Shown here one piece after another: positions 1 to 7,259 of a stretch of 48,719 bases of DNA. The notes under the pieces were generated by a model. The model saw only the letters and a list, made by a program, of their open reading frames with translations, did not search any database and was not told the DNA's origin. The position numbers and the translations under genes were made by a program. Location: assembly GCA_017435615.1 (NCBI GenBank), contig JAFSET010000026.1, forward strand, positions 1 through 48,719, written 5' to 3'. The stretch's first letter is position 1. Every line of letters begins with the position of its first letter. The DNA comes from Oscillospiraceae bacterium (GTDB lineage Bacteria; Bacillota; Clostridia; Oscillospirales; Oscillospiraceae).

Positions 1-75
1 ACAGGGGACGGTTCTCTGTCTTGACCGTGGGACAATTGAAAGGAAGGAAGAAAACCTATGATCCCAGGAAAAAGA
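1..75 (+). repeat. Duplicated lipoprotein-leader sequence, copy 1
   Basis: This stretch matches 2028-2100: the first 39 bases differ at only three positions. Both copies carry a purine-rich ribosome binding site and the first codons of a gene (ATG at 58 here, at 2084 in copy 2). Its left edge coincides with the window edge, so the repeat may extend further. Confidence 0.85.
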
Positions 76-84
76 AAAAGTTAA
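58..84 (+). pseudogene. Truncated start of a lipoprotein gene (8 codons)
   Basis: The ATG at 58 follows AAGGAAGG and reads MIPGKRKS then TAA. The intact gene at 2084 begins MIPGKRVLCV with the same upstream DNA. The most economical reading is a remnant left by duplication or recombination, where homology stops after the sixth codon. A functional mini-peptide cannot be excluded but nothing supports it. Confidence 0.55.
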
Positions 85-408
85 ATATTTTCGCAAGTTT
101 ATTGCGAATTCCTAACATTTATATTAGGGCCTTAGTTAGTTCCAAAAAGATTATCCATTTTTCATCTGCTATTTTTGACCTGCTGATATGGCTACTAATC
201 GTGCAGGCCAAACGGATAGAACAGAAGAAAGTCACGCAAACACCGTTAAAATTGCGCAAAACAAGCACCCATAATTCCTTGGCTTAAAATTTCAGTTGTA
301 ACAGGTTTAATCGGTTGCTTTCACAGCACAAACAAAATCGTAATACTGACATTTTTTTCAACGAGATGTAACATATGGACGTTTTGTCCCTTTAGTGGAG
401 GTGCATTT
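85..408. other. AT-rich non-coding gap
   Basis: About 320 bases of AT-rich DNA follow the truncated leader. An open frame crosses it, but it has no ribosome binding site of its own, is lysine-rich and starts inside the repeat, so I do not call it a gene. No tRNA, terminator or clear promoter was recognised. Confidence 0.5.
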
Positions 409-867
409 ATGAAACACGATTCTAAGATTATTTCCTTGCAAATAGTTCTTTTCCTAAAACTGCTTACTACAGCTTTGGTACTGTTCTTTCCACAGGCTTT
501 GCTTGGTCTGATAGGTCCATTGGGAATGTTCTCACCTCTCCTTGTTGGTGCAATAGCATATTCCGGGATTCCCAAGTGTTTACTTACCGTTGTTACAATA
601 TTGATGATCATAGTTACTGTTTTGCTTGTGACTTTTTCCATATGTATTATCGTGAACCCTAAATATGCCACATATTTTGCTTATGTTTTAGTATTTTGTT
701 ATGGAATAGAGGGCATAAGCTGCGTCTTATCACTGTTTTCTGGAAGCCTACTGTTTGCCAATCTCGTAGGGTTAATTTTCAACACATTAATCGTTAAACT
801 GCTGTGGACTGCAAAAAAGGTGCAGGACAACAGGACAGGGCACGCTTCACTGTCTTGCGGACTTTAA
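409..867 (+). CDS. Small hypothetical multi-pass membrane protein
   Basis: A 152-residue protein that I do not recognise. It is almost entirely hydrophobic: membrane segments lie near residues 9-36, 41-52, 55-82, 88-110 and 113-133, followed by a short charged tail. The start is supported by GGAGGTG just upstream. The gene is AT-richer than most of the window and sits upstream of three lipoprotein genes, so it probably belongs to the same accessory island. It could be a small integral membrane protein of unknown role or a transporter fragment. No catalytic or binding motif is visible. Confidence 0.7.
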   Translation: MKHDSKIISLQIVLFLKLLTTALVLFFPQALLGLIGPLGMFSPLLVGAIAYSGIPKCLLTVVTILMIIVTVLLVTFSICIIVNPKYATYFAYVLVFCYGIEGISCVLSLFSGSLLFANLVGLIFNTLIVKLLWTAKKVQDNRTGHASLSCGL

Positions 868-879
868 AGGAAAATCACA

Positions 880-1473
880 ATGAAAAAATTCACAGTTTGC
901 ATTGTTTGGCTTATAGGTTTTCTTATGAGTTCATGTAGTAGCGAATACAGCGTCGATGGGTTTGCAAATTTTCAGAGAGAATATCATTCGCATTATGAAC
1001 TAAATTATTATATTTTGCCTTCTGAAGATTTTGCGAATCGCTATCAATATGTCGATATTGATTATCACTACTATGACAAATATAAAACAATAGCCAATTA
1101 TGTTGAAAAGTCGTTGGTTTCCATAAGCTATGAACAGGGCACCTATGAGCAAGCCAAGGAATACTGCCTCAAAAATATGCAGCTTTCAGCTTCCAACACG
1201 GTGACGTATGAAGACTATAGGTTTGTCGAAAATGTAGCATTAGCGAAAGAGCAAGGTCGCTCTAACAACAGCTTTCCCCATTGGTTCAATATGTTTGCAT
1301 ATAATGACCGTCTTAAGCAACTTGTGTTTATGGGGTTCTACAGTCCCAATTACACATCGGCTGATGCGCAGAATGTTCTTCAAAATTGGGACGATTTTTT
1401 AGTGGAACATTTCCCACACAGTTGGACAGGGATTGACTTCAGCAGGGCAGAGGGCGGCTCTATCGTCTCTTAG
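880..1473 (+). CDS. Hypothetical lipoprotein
   Basis: The 197-residue product starts with a short positive end, a hydrophobic stretch and a lipobox-like MSSC (Cys19), so it should be exported and lipidated. AAAGGA precedes the ATG, and only 12 bases separate it from the membrane protein gene. The mature part is rich in Tyr, Phe and Asn and has no recognisable domain. Its arrangement loosely resembles the lipoprotein at 2084: a DFRENY/NFQREY-type motif after the lipid Cys, an LP(S/Q)-type motif, and a late block in which an aromatic-rich strand precedes a hydrophobic strand. They may be distant paralogues. Codon use is AT-rich. Confidence 0.75.
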   Translation: MKKFTVCIVWLIGFLMSSCSSEYSVDGFANFQREYHSHYELNYYILPSEDFANRYQYVDIDYHYYDKYKTIANYVEKSLVSISYEQGTYEQAKEYCLKNMQLSASNTVTYEDYRFVENVALAKEQGRSNNSFPHWFNMFAYNDRLKQLVFMGFYSPNYTSADAQNVLQNWDDFLVEHFPHSWTGIDFSRAEGGSIVS

Positions 1474-1530
1474 TACGCAGGCGCCGTTTGGGATTTACAG
1501 TTTCACAAAGTATGTTGCGAGGTATTATTC

Positions 1531-2016
1531 ATGAGATATGCAAAGCTTGTCGGCTTAATAATGGTAATTATGTGTCTCTTATTAGGGTGCTCAAGTGACG
1601 TAAACCAAGATTGGGAAGATGTTATTATTTATGGTTCTGGCTCCATATCTATGCCATCCGATTGGCGATGCTTCGAAGAACAAGGGTATACATATATTGT
1701 TGACAATAATAATATACCAATGATGATTCAATCGTATTCCTTTGCCGGGATAGAAGATGGAAGTGAAGGAGAAGCTGAATCAAACAAATATGCTGAAAAT
1801 TTCCAAAGTATTAAGGTGTTGACCAGTACCGGATTATCCAATGGAGCTACCTACGGAAAAATGCTTGTTTCCTGCAACGGAAACAACTACGAAAGATTTT
1901 ATATTGATATTACAGTAGAAGTACCCATGCAATTTATTGTGTGGAGCGACTCCATTGATGAAAAAATGGTAAAAAATATAGCCAAATCTTATGTAGCAGA
2001 GGGATACGAGGACTAA
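1531..2016 (+). CDS. Hypothetical lipoprotein
   Basis: A 161-residue protein with a clear lipoprotein signal: hydrophobic residues 5-18 ending in the lipobox LLGC (Cys20). GAGGT precedes the ATG. After the Cys, the sequence around SISMPSDW reads like the start of a small beta-rich secreted domain, but I cannot assign a family. It lies between two other lipoprotein genes on the same strand and ends about 10 bases before the duplicated leader at 2028. AT-rich codon use fits the island. Role unknown; a surface or envelope protein is all that can be said. Confidence 0.75.
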   Translation: MRYAKLVGLIMVIMCLLLGCSSDVNQDWEDVIIYGSGSISMPSDWRCFEEQGYTYIVDNNNIPMMIQSYSFAGIEDGSEGEAESNKYAENFQSIKVLTSTGLSNGATYGKMLVSCNGNNYERFYIDITVEVPMQFIVWSDSIDEKMVKNIAKSYVAEGYED

Positions 2017-2027
2017 CACAGACCAGG

Positions 2028-2100
2028 ACAGGAGACGGTTATCTATCTTGACCGTGGGACAATTGAAAAGGATGGAAAAAACTATGATTCCAGGAAAAAG
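2028..2100 (+). repeat. Duplicated lipoprotein-leader sequence, copy 2
   Basis: Second copy of the sequence at 1-75, here joined to an intact lipoprotein gene. Similarity spans the upstream DNA, the ribosome binding site and the first six codons, then stops. Confidence 0.85.
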
Positions 2101-2599
2101 AGTCTTATGTGTATGGGTTTGTGCTGCCGTTCTTGCTGCACTGCTCAGCGGGTGTTCTGTGAAAAAATTGGCGGATTTCCGTGAAAACTATCTGCAGGCA
2201 TATGCGTCTGTTGTGTTTCCTGATTATGCGCTATTTCCCCAAAAGGAAGCATTATCGGATACGGTGGTAAATGATTATCAGAGTGTTACAATAAGCACCT
2301 TGTTTTTTGATGATGTTTACTTCTTGTTAAGCTGTACATATTCAGATTCGGAATTCAACCAAGAAGTGGATCGTTTGCAAACAACGGGCGCTGAGTATCG
2401 GAAGGACCTTTTCCGCTATCCTGCATATGTCATGCTGTACTCCGGAATATACTATGAGTATGCTTTGGTGGAGGAGCAAACGAATGCCATCGTATATGTT
2501 TACGTGCAAGGAAGTTTTGTCCTGCTTGAAGATTTCCCCGTGGAATACCGGCCACACAATGCAAAAAACGTAGACATTTGTCATTATGAGTCGCAGTGA
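2084..2599 (+). CDS. Hypothetical lipoprotein
   Basis: A 171-residue product starting MIPGKR, followed by a hydrophobic stretch and the lipobox LSGC (Cys24). An in-frame start 36 bases upstream is possible, but it would destroy the signal-peptide shape, and AAGGA fits the ATG at 2084. The mature part has a DFRENY motif soon after the Cys and is rich in Tyr and Val. No known domain is recognised. It may be a distant paralogue of the lipoprotein at 880. Its 5-prime end and leader are duplicated at 1-84, evidence of local rearrangement. It converges on the SGNH gene and shares the hairpin at 2696. Confidence 0.78.
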   Translation: MIPGKRVLCVWVCAAVLAALLSGCSVKKLADFRENYLQAYASVVFPDYALFPQKEALSDTVVNDYQSVTISTLFFDDVYFLLSCTYSDSEFNQEVDRLQTTGAEYRKDLFRYPAYVMLYSGIYYEYALVEEQTNAIVYVYVQGSFVLLEDFPVEYRPHNAKNVDICHYESQ

Positions 2600-2695
2600 A
2601 AACGCTGCTTCGTATCCATTTCCCATTTGAGTCAATACTCCGGAAAGGGGCGAGAACACGTCCTCTATGGGGAATTTATGATCCGATAGAATCAG

Positions 2696-2737
2696 AAAAG
2701 GACCGGGGTGGCATTGGTGCCACAACGGTCCTTTTTT
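2696..2737. terminator. Bidirectional terminator
   Basis: Stem AAAAGGACCG (2696-2705) pairs with CGGTCCTTTT (2726-2735), with an inner GGTGGCA/TGCCAC helix. Runs of A and T flank it on both sides. It lies between convergent genes and reaches the stop codon of the minus-strand gene. Confidence 0.85.
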
Positions 2738-4088
2738 ACGGTTGTACGGAAACGCCAGCGTATTGGTAGCTGCCGTAGAGCCATTGGCCGCCTGACCGGA
2801 TGCAGGGGACGACACGGTATTCGTAGGTTTCTCCGGCCACAATATCCCGGTCCTGATACTGACAGTCGGCCACGCTGGCACAGGCCTGCCACGGCGTTTT
2901 GGCGGTCTTTCGGAAGATGCTGTACCGCTCAGCACCGGATACGCCATCCCAGGTGATGAGGACGGAACCGCTGACTGCCCTGGCGGAAAGATTGGTTGGT
3001 GAACGGAGCTCTGTGCGTGTGCCGCCGTCCAATTCAAAGGGGAGCAGGTAGTGGGCAGCGTTGCGGTAGTAGGTCTCACAGGACTTATGCCAGGAGGCAT
3101 ATTGGCTGCTCTCCCGTTTGTCGGTAAATCCGTAGTGCTCGATCAGATATTCCGATAAATACCGGGTAAATTTAAAAGAGCCATGGATGTTGGTATGCTC
3201 TTCGTTGTAAAAATCCTGCGTTAAGTCCAGTCCCAACGCTTCATAGTCGTTTAAAAGATCCAAAACAGGATACCCGTGCTCCCGGGCAATGGCCGCAAAA
3301 GCGTTGATCATGCCCACCTCCCGGTAGGATGTCCGGGCCTGGGGAACCGCAACGAAAACCACCGGAAGCTGCTCTTGATCGCAGTAATCCAGTAGCTGCT
3401 GTATGTAAGCGGTCAGTTGATCATTCAGGACAGTGATGTTGTCGGTGGATTTATACAGGTGGCTGATGTTTGTCTGCCTGGAAAAATAGGGGCTGTACAT
3501 ACTGACACCCTTGCGCCATAGGGCAGGACGCTCCAGATCCTCCCACTCGAATTCGTTCCAGCGGTCGTGATAGCGGACAATGTGAAAATAAAACTCCATC
3601 TGCTGCTCCAGGGGGATATCCCCGGCCTGACACAGCGTGTGGGTCAGCTCCAGCTTGTTCAGGGAGAAGGGCATATAGTCCAGCAGCCAGTGCATCTGCT
3701 TATAATCGATGGCCTGATCGATGATGGTGTTGATATTTACGATAAAAACCGCATCTGGCTGGGTTTTTCGGCACTCCCGGATCAGGTGCTTGACTGCGTA
3801 AAAGGGCAGGGAGGAGCTGGCGAAAGGATAGACGCAGATGCCGTATTCTTCCCAGGCGTGGAGGGAGTTCCAAAAAACATAGCAGTTGCTGGATCCGATA
3901 TATACAGCATCCAGCGAATTTTTGGGTTCTTCGTAAAAGCCGGAGATTTGGTGATAGTCGATGCTGGAAAGGGCCACAAGGGGCTCTGACACCAGGCTCA
4001 CCAGCAAGATAAGCAGCACGCAAAAAAGAACAGCCCGAACAGGCCGGCCGATCTTTTCGCGCACCTTGGTTTTTTCAGAAATTACCAC
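2736..4088 (-). CDS. Exported SGNH/DltD-like hydrolase with C-terminal fibronectin type III domain
   Basis: The 450-residue protein has a short cytoplasmic end, one membrane anchor near residues 16-36, an SGNH-type domain and a C-terminal fibronectin III domain (about the last 90 residues). The likely nucleophile serine is in AVYIGSSN. The late block DFYNEEHTNIHG resembles the Asp/His motif of DltD/AlgX-like SGNH enzymes, which often act on surface-polymer acyl groups. The start is chosen as GTG at 4088 because a near-perfect Shine-Dalgarno (4092-4101) lies 8 bases upstream. The in-frame ATG at 4103 overlaps that site and has none of its own. No acyltransferase partner is adjacent, so the substrate is unknown. 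Confidence 0.8.
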   Translation of the reverse strand: MVISEKTKVREKIGRPVRAVLFCVLLILLVSLVSEPLVALSSIDYHQISGFYEEPKNSLDAVYIGSSNCYVFWNSLHAWEEYGICVYPFASSSLPFYAVKHLIRECRKTQPDAVFIVNINTIIDQAIDYKQMHWLLDYMPFSLNKLELTHTLCQAGDIPLEQQMEFYFHIVRYHDRWNEFEWEDLERPALWRKGVSMYSPYFSRQTNISHLYKSTDNITVLNDQLTAYIQQLLDYCDQEQLPVVFVAVPQARTSYREVGMINAFAAIAREHGYPVLDLLNDYEALGLDLTQDFYNEEHTNIHGSFKFTRYLSEYLIEHYGFTDKRESSQYASWHKSCETYYRNAAHYLLPFELDGGTRTELRSPTNLSARAVSGSVLITWDGVSGAERYSIFRKTAKTPWQACASVADCQYQDRDIVAGETYEYRVVPCIRSGGQWLYGSYQYAGVSVQP

Positions 4089-4166
4089 CTTAATCACCTC
4101 CATCCAGCCTGACCAGTATACCGCAAACAAAGATGAAATGCAACGAAAAAACTATTCTGGTGTATA

Positions 4167-4195
4167 TTGCAAAATGATAAGTGTTTTGCTATAAT
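4167..4195 (+). promoter_or_regulatory. Promoter of uridine phosphorylase gene
   Basis: TTGCAA (4167-4172), a 17-base spacer and TATAAT (4190-4195), followed by AGGAGGA ahead of the ATG at 4225. Confidence 0.8.
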
Positions 4196-4224
4196 GAGAG
4201 AAAGCTTTTTTAGGAGGATGCGCT

Positions 4225-4989
4225 ATGCAAGATATCGGCATGCAGTATCATATTCACTGCAAAGAGGGCGATGTGGGCCGTTATTGCTTCCTGCCCGGTG
4301 ATCCGGGACGCTGTGAAGCCATTGCAGCTTATTTTGATGATCCCGTACATATCGGTATGAACCGGGAGTACAATATCTACACCGGCACCCTGTTGGGGGA
4401 AAAGGTCTCCGTATGCTCTACCGGTATCGGCGGTCCTTCTGCCTCTATTGCTATGGAGGAGCTGGCTGCCATCGGCGTGGATACCTTTGTGCGGGTCGGC
4501 ACTTGCGGCGGTATCGATTTGGAGGTTCTGCCCGGTGATGTGGTGGTGGCCACCGGTGCCATCCGTTATGAGCACACCTCTATGGAATATGCCCCCATCG
4601 AATTTCCGGCAGTGCCGGATTTCGGCGTGACAGCGGCGCTGAAGGCTGCCAGTGAGGAGCTGGGCTACCGGACCCATATGGGCGTTGTCCAGTGCAAGGA
4701 CTCCTTCTACGGTCAGCACTCCCCGGAGAAGTCCCCGGTGTACTATGAGCTGCTGCAAAAATGGGACTCCTGGAAACGGTTAGGCGTGAAGGCCAGTGAA
4801 ATGGAATCGGCTGCCTTGTTTGTGGTGGCTGCCGCGCTGGGCGTGCGATGCGGCTCCTGTTTCCACGCGGTATGGAACCAGGAACGGGAAAAGCTGGGTA
4901 TGGAGATGCCTATGACGGAGGATACATCCGGTGCGGTGAAGGTGGGCATTGAGGCCATGAAGCGGATCATTGCCGCGGATAAGGCGTAA
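4225..4989 (+). CDS. udp: Uridine phosphorylase
   Basis: A cytoplasmic enzyme of pyrimidine salvage that splits uridine with phosphate into uracil and ribose-1-phosphate. The 254 residues are typical of the NP-1 nucleoside phosphorylase family. The phosphate loop LPGDPGR is near residues 23-29, GTCGGI sits mid-protein, [10 protein letters not shown] is characteristic of the clostridial uridine-specific branch, and EMESAALF near residue 192 matches the ribose/base site. An AGGAGGA site and a strong promoter precede it. Uracil made here could feed Upp, encoded 2 kb away on the other strand. A purine nucleoside phosphorylase is the main alternative, but the KDSFYGQ block favours uridine. Confidence 0.9.
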   Translation: MQDIGMQYHIHCKEGDVGRYCFLPGDPGRCEAIAAYFDDPVHIGMNREYNIYTGTLLGEKVSVCSTGIGGPSASIAMEELAAIGVDTFVRVGTCGGIDLEVLPGDVVVATGAIRYEHTSMEYAPIEFPAVPDFGVTAALKAASEELGYRTHMGVVQCKDSFYGQHSPEKSPVYYELLQKWDSWKRLGVKASEMESAALFVVAAALGVRCGSCFHAVWNQEREKLGMEMPMTEDTSGAVKVGIEAMKRIIAADKA

Positions 4990-4994
4990 TATAA

Positions 4995-5028
4995 GGGCGC
5001 ATTGCAGTATTTTGCAATGCGCCCTTTC
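4995..5028 (+). terminator. Terminator after udp
   Basis: Perfect 12-base stem GGGCGCATTGCA (4995-5006) with 5013-5024, loop GTATTT, then TTT. Confidence 0.85.
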
Positions 5029-5081
5029 GTTTAAAGATACAGATAACGAAATACATATTTTTCAAGCTGTTTTTCAAAACT

Positions 5082-5225
5082 CGTAGGGACACCCCTCCCG
5101 GGGTGTCCGCAAAGATTTTGGGGCTTAATACGCCAAAATCTTTTTTATTCGTTTAGGCACAGGAACAAAATCGGCCCATCGAGGCCCAATTTTGTTTCGG
5201 ACACCCCAGGAGGGGTGTCCCTACG
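5082..5225. repeat. Multi-hairpin inverted-repeat element (MITE-like)
   Basis: Perfect 15-base terminal inverted repeats (CGTAGGGACACCCCT at 5082-5096 and its complement at 5211-5225) enclose 144 bases. Inside are two further hairpins, AAAGATTTTGG/CCAAAATCTTT (5111-5143) and one built on ACAAAAT/ATTTTGT (about 5165-5195). It has no coding capacity. The shape suits a non-autonomous mobile element or a structured intergenic repeat. Confidence 0.75.
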
Positions 5226-5276
5226 AAAATACTGCAACGGCTCAATAAACTAGTGTTTGAGGTTTTGTTGTCGCAG

Positions 5277-6164
5277 TTATTGCGGTTTTTTTATTTCGAT
5301 TTGGGAAAGGATCACGGCTAAGAACACAAGGCCGCTGCCCAAAAGCTCTGTGCCGGACATTTTTTCCTGTAGGAGCAGCCAGCCAAACACAGCGGCAAAA
5401 ACCGACTCTAAGCTCATGATCAGAGCCGCCGGGGCCTGTGGAAGATCCTTTTGGCCTAAAATCTGCAGGGCATAGGCTGCGCCCATGGACAAAAATCCCA
5501 CATGGGTCAAAGGCACGATGCAGGCGGCCACATCAGAAAGGGCAGGGGGCTGTTCGGTGAAGGCCGCTATCGTAGAAAGCACGGCGCAGACCAATGCCTG
5601 TAAGGTATTCAGCCGCAGAGGGTCCACCTGATCCACAAACCGGTCCACCATATTGATCTGCACCGCAAACATCACCGCACAGCCAAGGAGCAGCAGGTCA
5701 CCGGTCTGCACCTGTGTAACGCCGACGCAGCTTAAAAAGTACAGGCCAGCCACGGCAATGACCACACTGACCGGCACCAGAATGGATGGCTTTTGCTTGC
5801 GAAACAGCCCAATGATCGGCACAAATACGATGTACATGGCAGTGAGAAACCCGGATTTTCCGGCGTCCACATCCACAAGGGCAAGCTGCTGCAGATTGCA
5901 GGCGAAAAACAGCGGCACGCCGCACAAAAGCCCGGCAAGCCACAGCTTTTCGTCCATCCAACGACTCCAAAAGCCGGTATTGTTCCGCAGCTTGTCCCAA
6001 ATGAAGACGATCACCACCATGATCAGCACAGCTAAAAAGCAGCGGATCGCCTGAAAGGTAAAAGGCTGCATATGGTTCATTGCCACGCTTTGGGATACAA
6101 ACGCGGAGCCCCAGATCACCGTGGCTAAGAGCAGCAATAAGCTGCCACGAAGTTTTTTGTTCAT
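5277..6164 (-). CDS. EamA/DMT-family transporter
   Basis: A 295-residue integral membrane protein of the drug/metabolite transporter superfamily, with about ten hydrophobic helices in two homologous five-helix halves. The N-terminal LLATVIWGSAFVSQ is the characteristic first-helix motif of EamA proteins. Substrate is not predictable from sequence; family members export amino acids, nucleobases or other small molecules. The start is ATG at 6164, six bases after AGGTG; an in-frame GTG at 6173 overlaps that site. The upstream region contains paired palindromic repeats. Confidence 0.85.
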   Translation of the reverse strand: MNKKLRGSLLLLLATVIWGSAFVSQSVAMNHMQPFTFQAIRCFLAVLIMVVIVFIWDKLRNNTGFWSRWMDEKLWLAGLLCGVPLFFACNLQQLALVDVDAGKSGFLTAMYIVFVPIIGLFRKQKPSILVPVSVVIAVAGLYFLSCVGVTQVQTGDLLLLGCAVMFAVQINMVDRFVDQVDPLRLNTLQALVCAVLSTIAAFTEQPPALSDVAACIVPLTHVGFLSMGAAYALQILGQKDLPQAPAALIMSLESVFAAVFGWLLLQEKMSGTELLGSGLVFLAVILSQIEIKKPQ

Positions 6165-6297
6165 TTTTATCACCTGAGATACTCTATCATAGGATTTTGG
6201 TTTTTATATCGTTTGTGTATTGTAGGATCATCATCAAATTCCAGTTTATCGAGCAGATTGCCCTGACGGGCAATGGCATTTTTCAAATGCCGAGGAA

Positions 6298-6338
6298 ACG
6301 GATTGCCACGCCAGTGTGCGCACTGGCTCGCAATGACA
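6298..6338 (-). repeat. Palindromic intergenic repeat, copy A
   Basis: A 41-base element with core palindrome CCAGTGTGCGCACTGG. It is exactly the reverse complement of copy C at 17860-17900. Ends read ACGGATTGCCACG and CGCAATGACA. Confidence 0.9.
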
Positions 6339-6430
6339 AATCGGTGGGTTTCTACCGTTTCGTTAAACAGGAAAAACGCTGATGCGTAACATTTTTTCTC
6401 CTTTTGCAGCAAAACAAAAACCTAAAGCGG

Positions 6431-6475
6431 TGTCATTGCGAACCAGTGACCGATGTCACTGGTGTGGCAATCCGT
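6431..6475 (+). repeat. Palindromic intergenic repeat, copy B
   Basis: Same ends as the other copies (TGTCATTGCGA and TGGCAATCCGT) with a different core, CCAGTGACCGATGTCACTGG, that is still self-complementary. It is inverted relative to copy A, 92 bases away. Confidence 0.88.
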
Positions 6476-6578
6476 TATCTCTTGCAATGCGCAGCATTGC
6501 GCCGCCCACAGGGCGGCAATTTGACATCCTCAGCAGCTCAAAAAATAAGAATTTACAGCATTTAAATTAAGCAGAAAA

Positions 6579-6612
6579 TGGGGATGCCCCGGGTTGTTCC
6601 AAGGCATCCCTT
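6579..6612 (-). terminator. Terminator-like hairpin after upp
   Basis: GGGATGCC near 6580 pairs with GGCATCCC near 6602-6609. It lies just past the upp stop on the minus strand. The T tract is weak, so efficiency is uncertain. Confidence 0.6.
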
Positions 6613-6618
6613 CGCTTT

Positions 6619-7248
6619 TTATTTTGTGCCGAAGATGCGGTCACCGGCATCACCCAGGCCGGGGACAATGTAGGCATTTTCGTTCAGGCCTTCATCCATG
6701 GATGCAATGTAGATATCCACATCCGGGTGGAGGTTGTGGACAAATTCCGCACCCTCCGGGGTTGCGATCAGGTTGATCACCCGGATGTTCTTGCAGCCCC
6801 GTTCCTTCAGGGCTGTGATGCCGGCTGCGGTAGAGCCGCCGGTGGCGTTCATAGGCTCCAGCATCAAAATATAAGAGTTGGGAGCCTCGGCAGGCAGCTT
6901 GCAATAGTAGGGGACAGGCTTGTGGGTCTCTTCGTCCCGGTACATACCAATGTGGCCCACCTTGGCGTTGGGCAACAGGTTCAAAATGGCATCCACCATG
7001 CCGAGACCGGCCCGGAGAATAGGCACCAGGCATATCGGCTGCTTTTTCAGCATCGGCACAGTTGCCGGTCCGATGGGAGTTTCCACCTCCACCTGCTCGG
7101 TGGGCAGATCCCGGGTGATCTCGTAGGTCATCAGCATGGCGATCTCCGAAAGCAGCTCCCGGAATTCCTTGGTGTTGGTTGCCTTGTTGCGCATGATGCT
7201 CAGCTTGTGCTGGATCAGCGGATGGTCAAAAATATATACTTTACCCAT
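6619..7248 (-). CDS. upp: Uracil phosphoribosyltransferase
   Basis: Makes UMP from uracil and PRPP in the cytoplasm. At 209 residues it has the normal length. Family features include [16 protein letters not shown] at the N terminus, [10 protein letters not shown] near residue 75, the PRPP loop at 131-140 and a C-terminal [10 protein letters not shown] block near the uracil site. The PRPP loop reads [10 protein letters not shown], whereas most Upp proteins have DPMLATGGS, so the leading Asp is Glu. AAGGGAG precedes the ATG. It is 11 bases downstream of nahK and almost certainly cotranscribed with it. Confidence 0.95.
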   Translation of the reverse strand: MGKVYIFDHPLIQHKLSIMRNKATNTKEFRELLSEIAMLMTYEITRDLPTEQVEVETPIGPATVPMLKKQPICLVPILRAGLGMVDAILNLLPNAKVGHIGMYRDEETHKPVPYYCKLPAEAPNSYILMLEPMNATGGSTAAGITALKERGCKNIRVINLIATPEGAEFVHNLHPDVDIYIASMDEGLNENAYIVPGLGDAGDRIFGTK

Positions 7249-7259
7249 GTTTATCTCCC

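Larger units (their letters stand above)
6174..6578. other. Intergenic region with palindromic repeats
   Basis: No gene is supported here. It contains two inverted copies of a palindromic repeat (annotated separately) and small hairpins, GCAATGCGCAGCATTGC and GCCGCCCACAGGGCGGC, near 6483-6520. Confidence 0.7.

Noticed and set aside
21-287. 88-codon open frame at the left end
   Set aside because: It starts inside the duplicated leader, out of frame with the real ATG, has no ribosome binding site and has a low-complexity lysine-rich composition.
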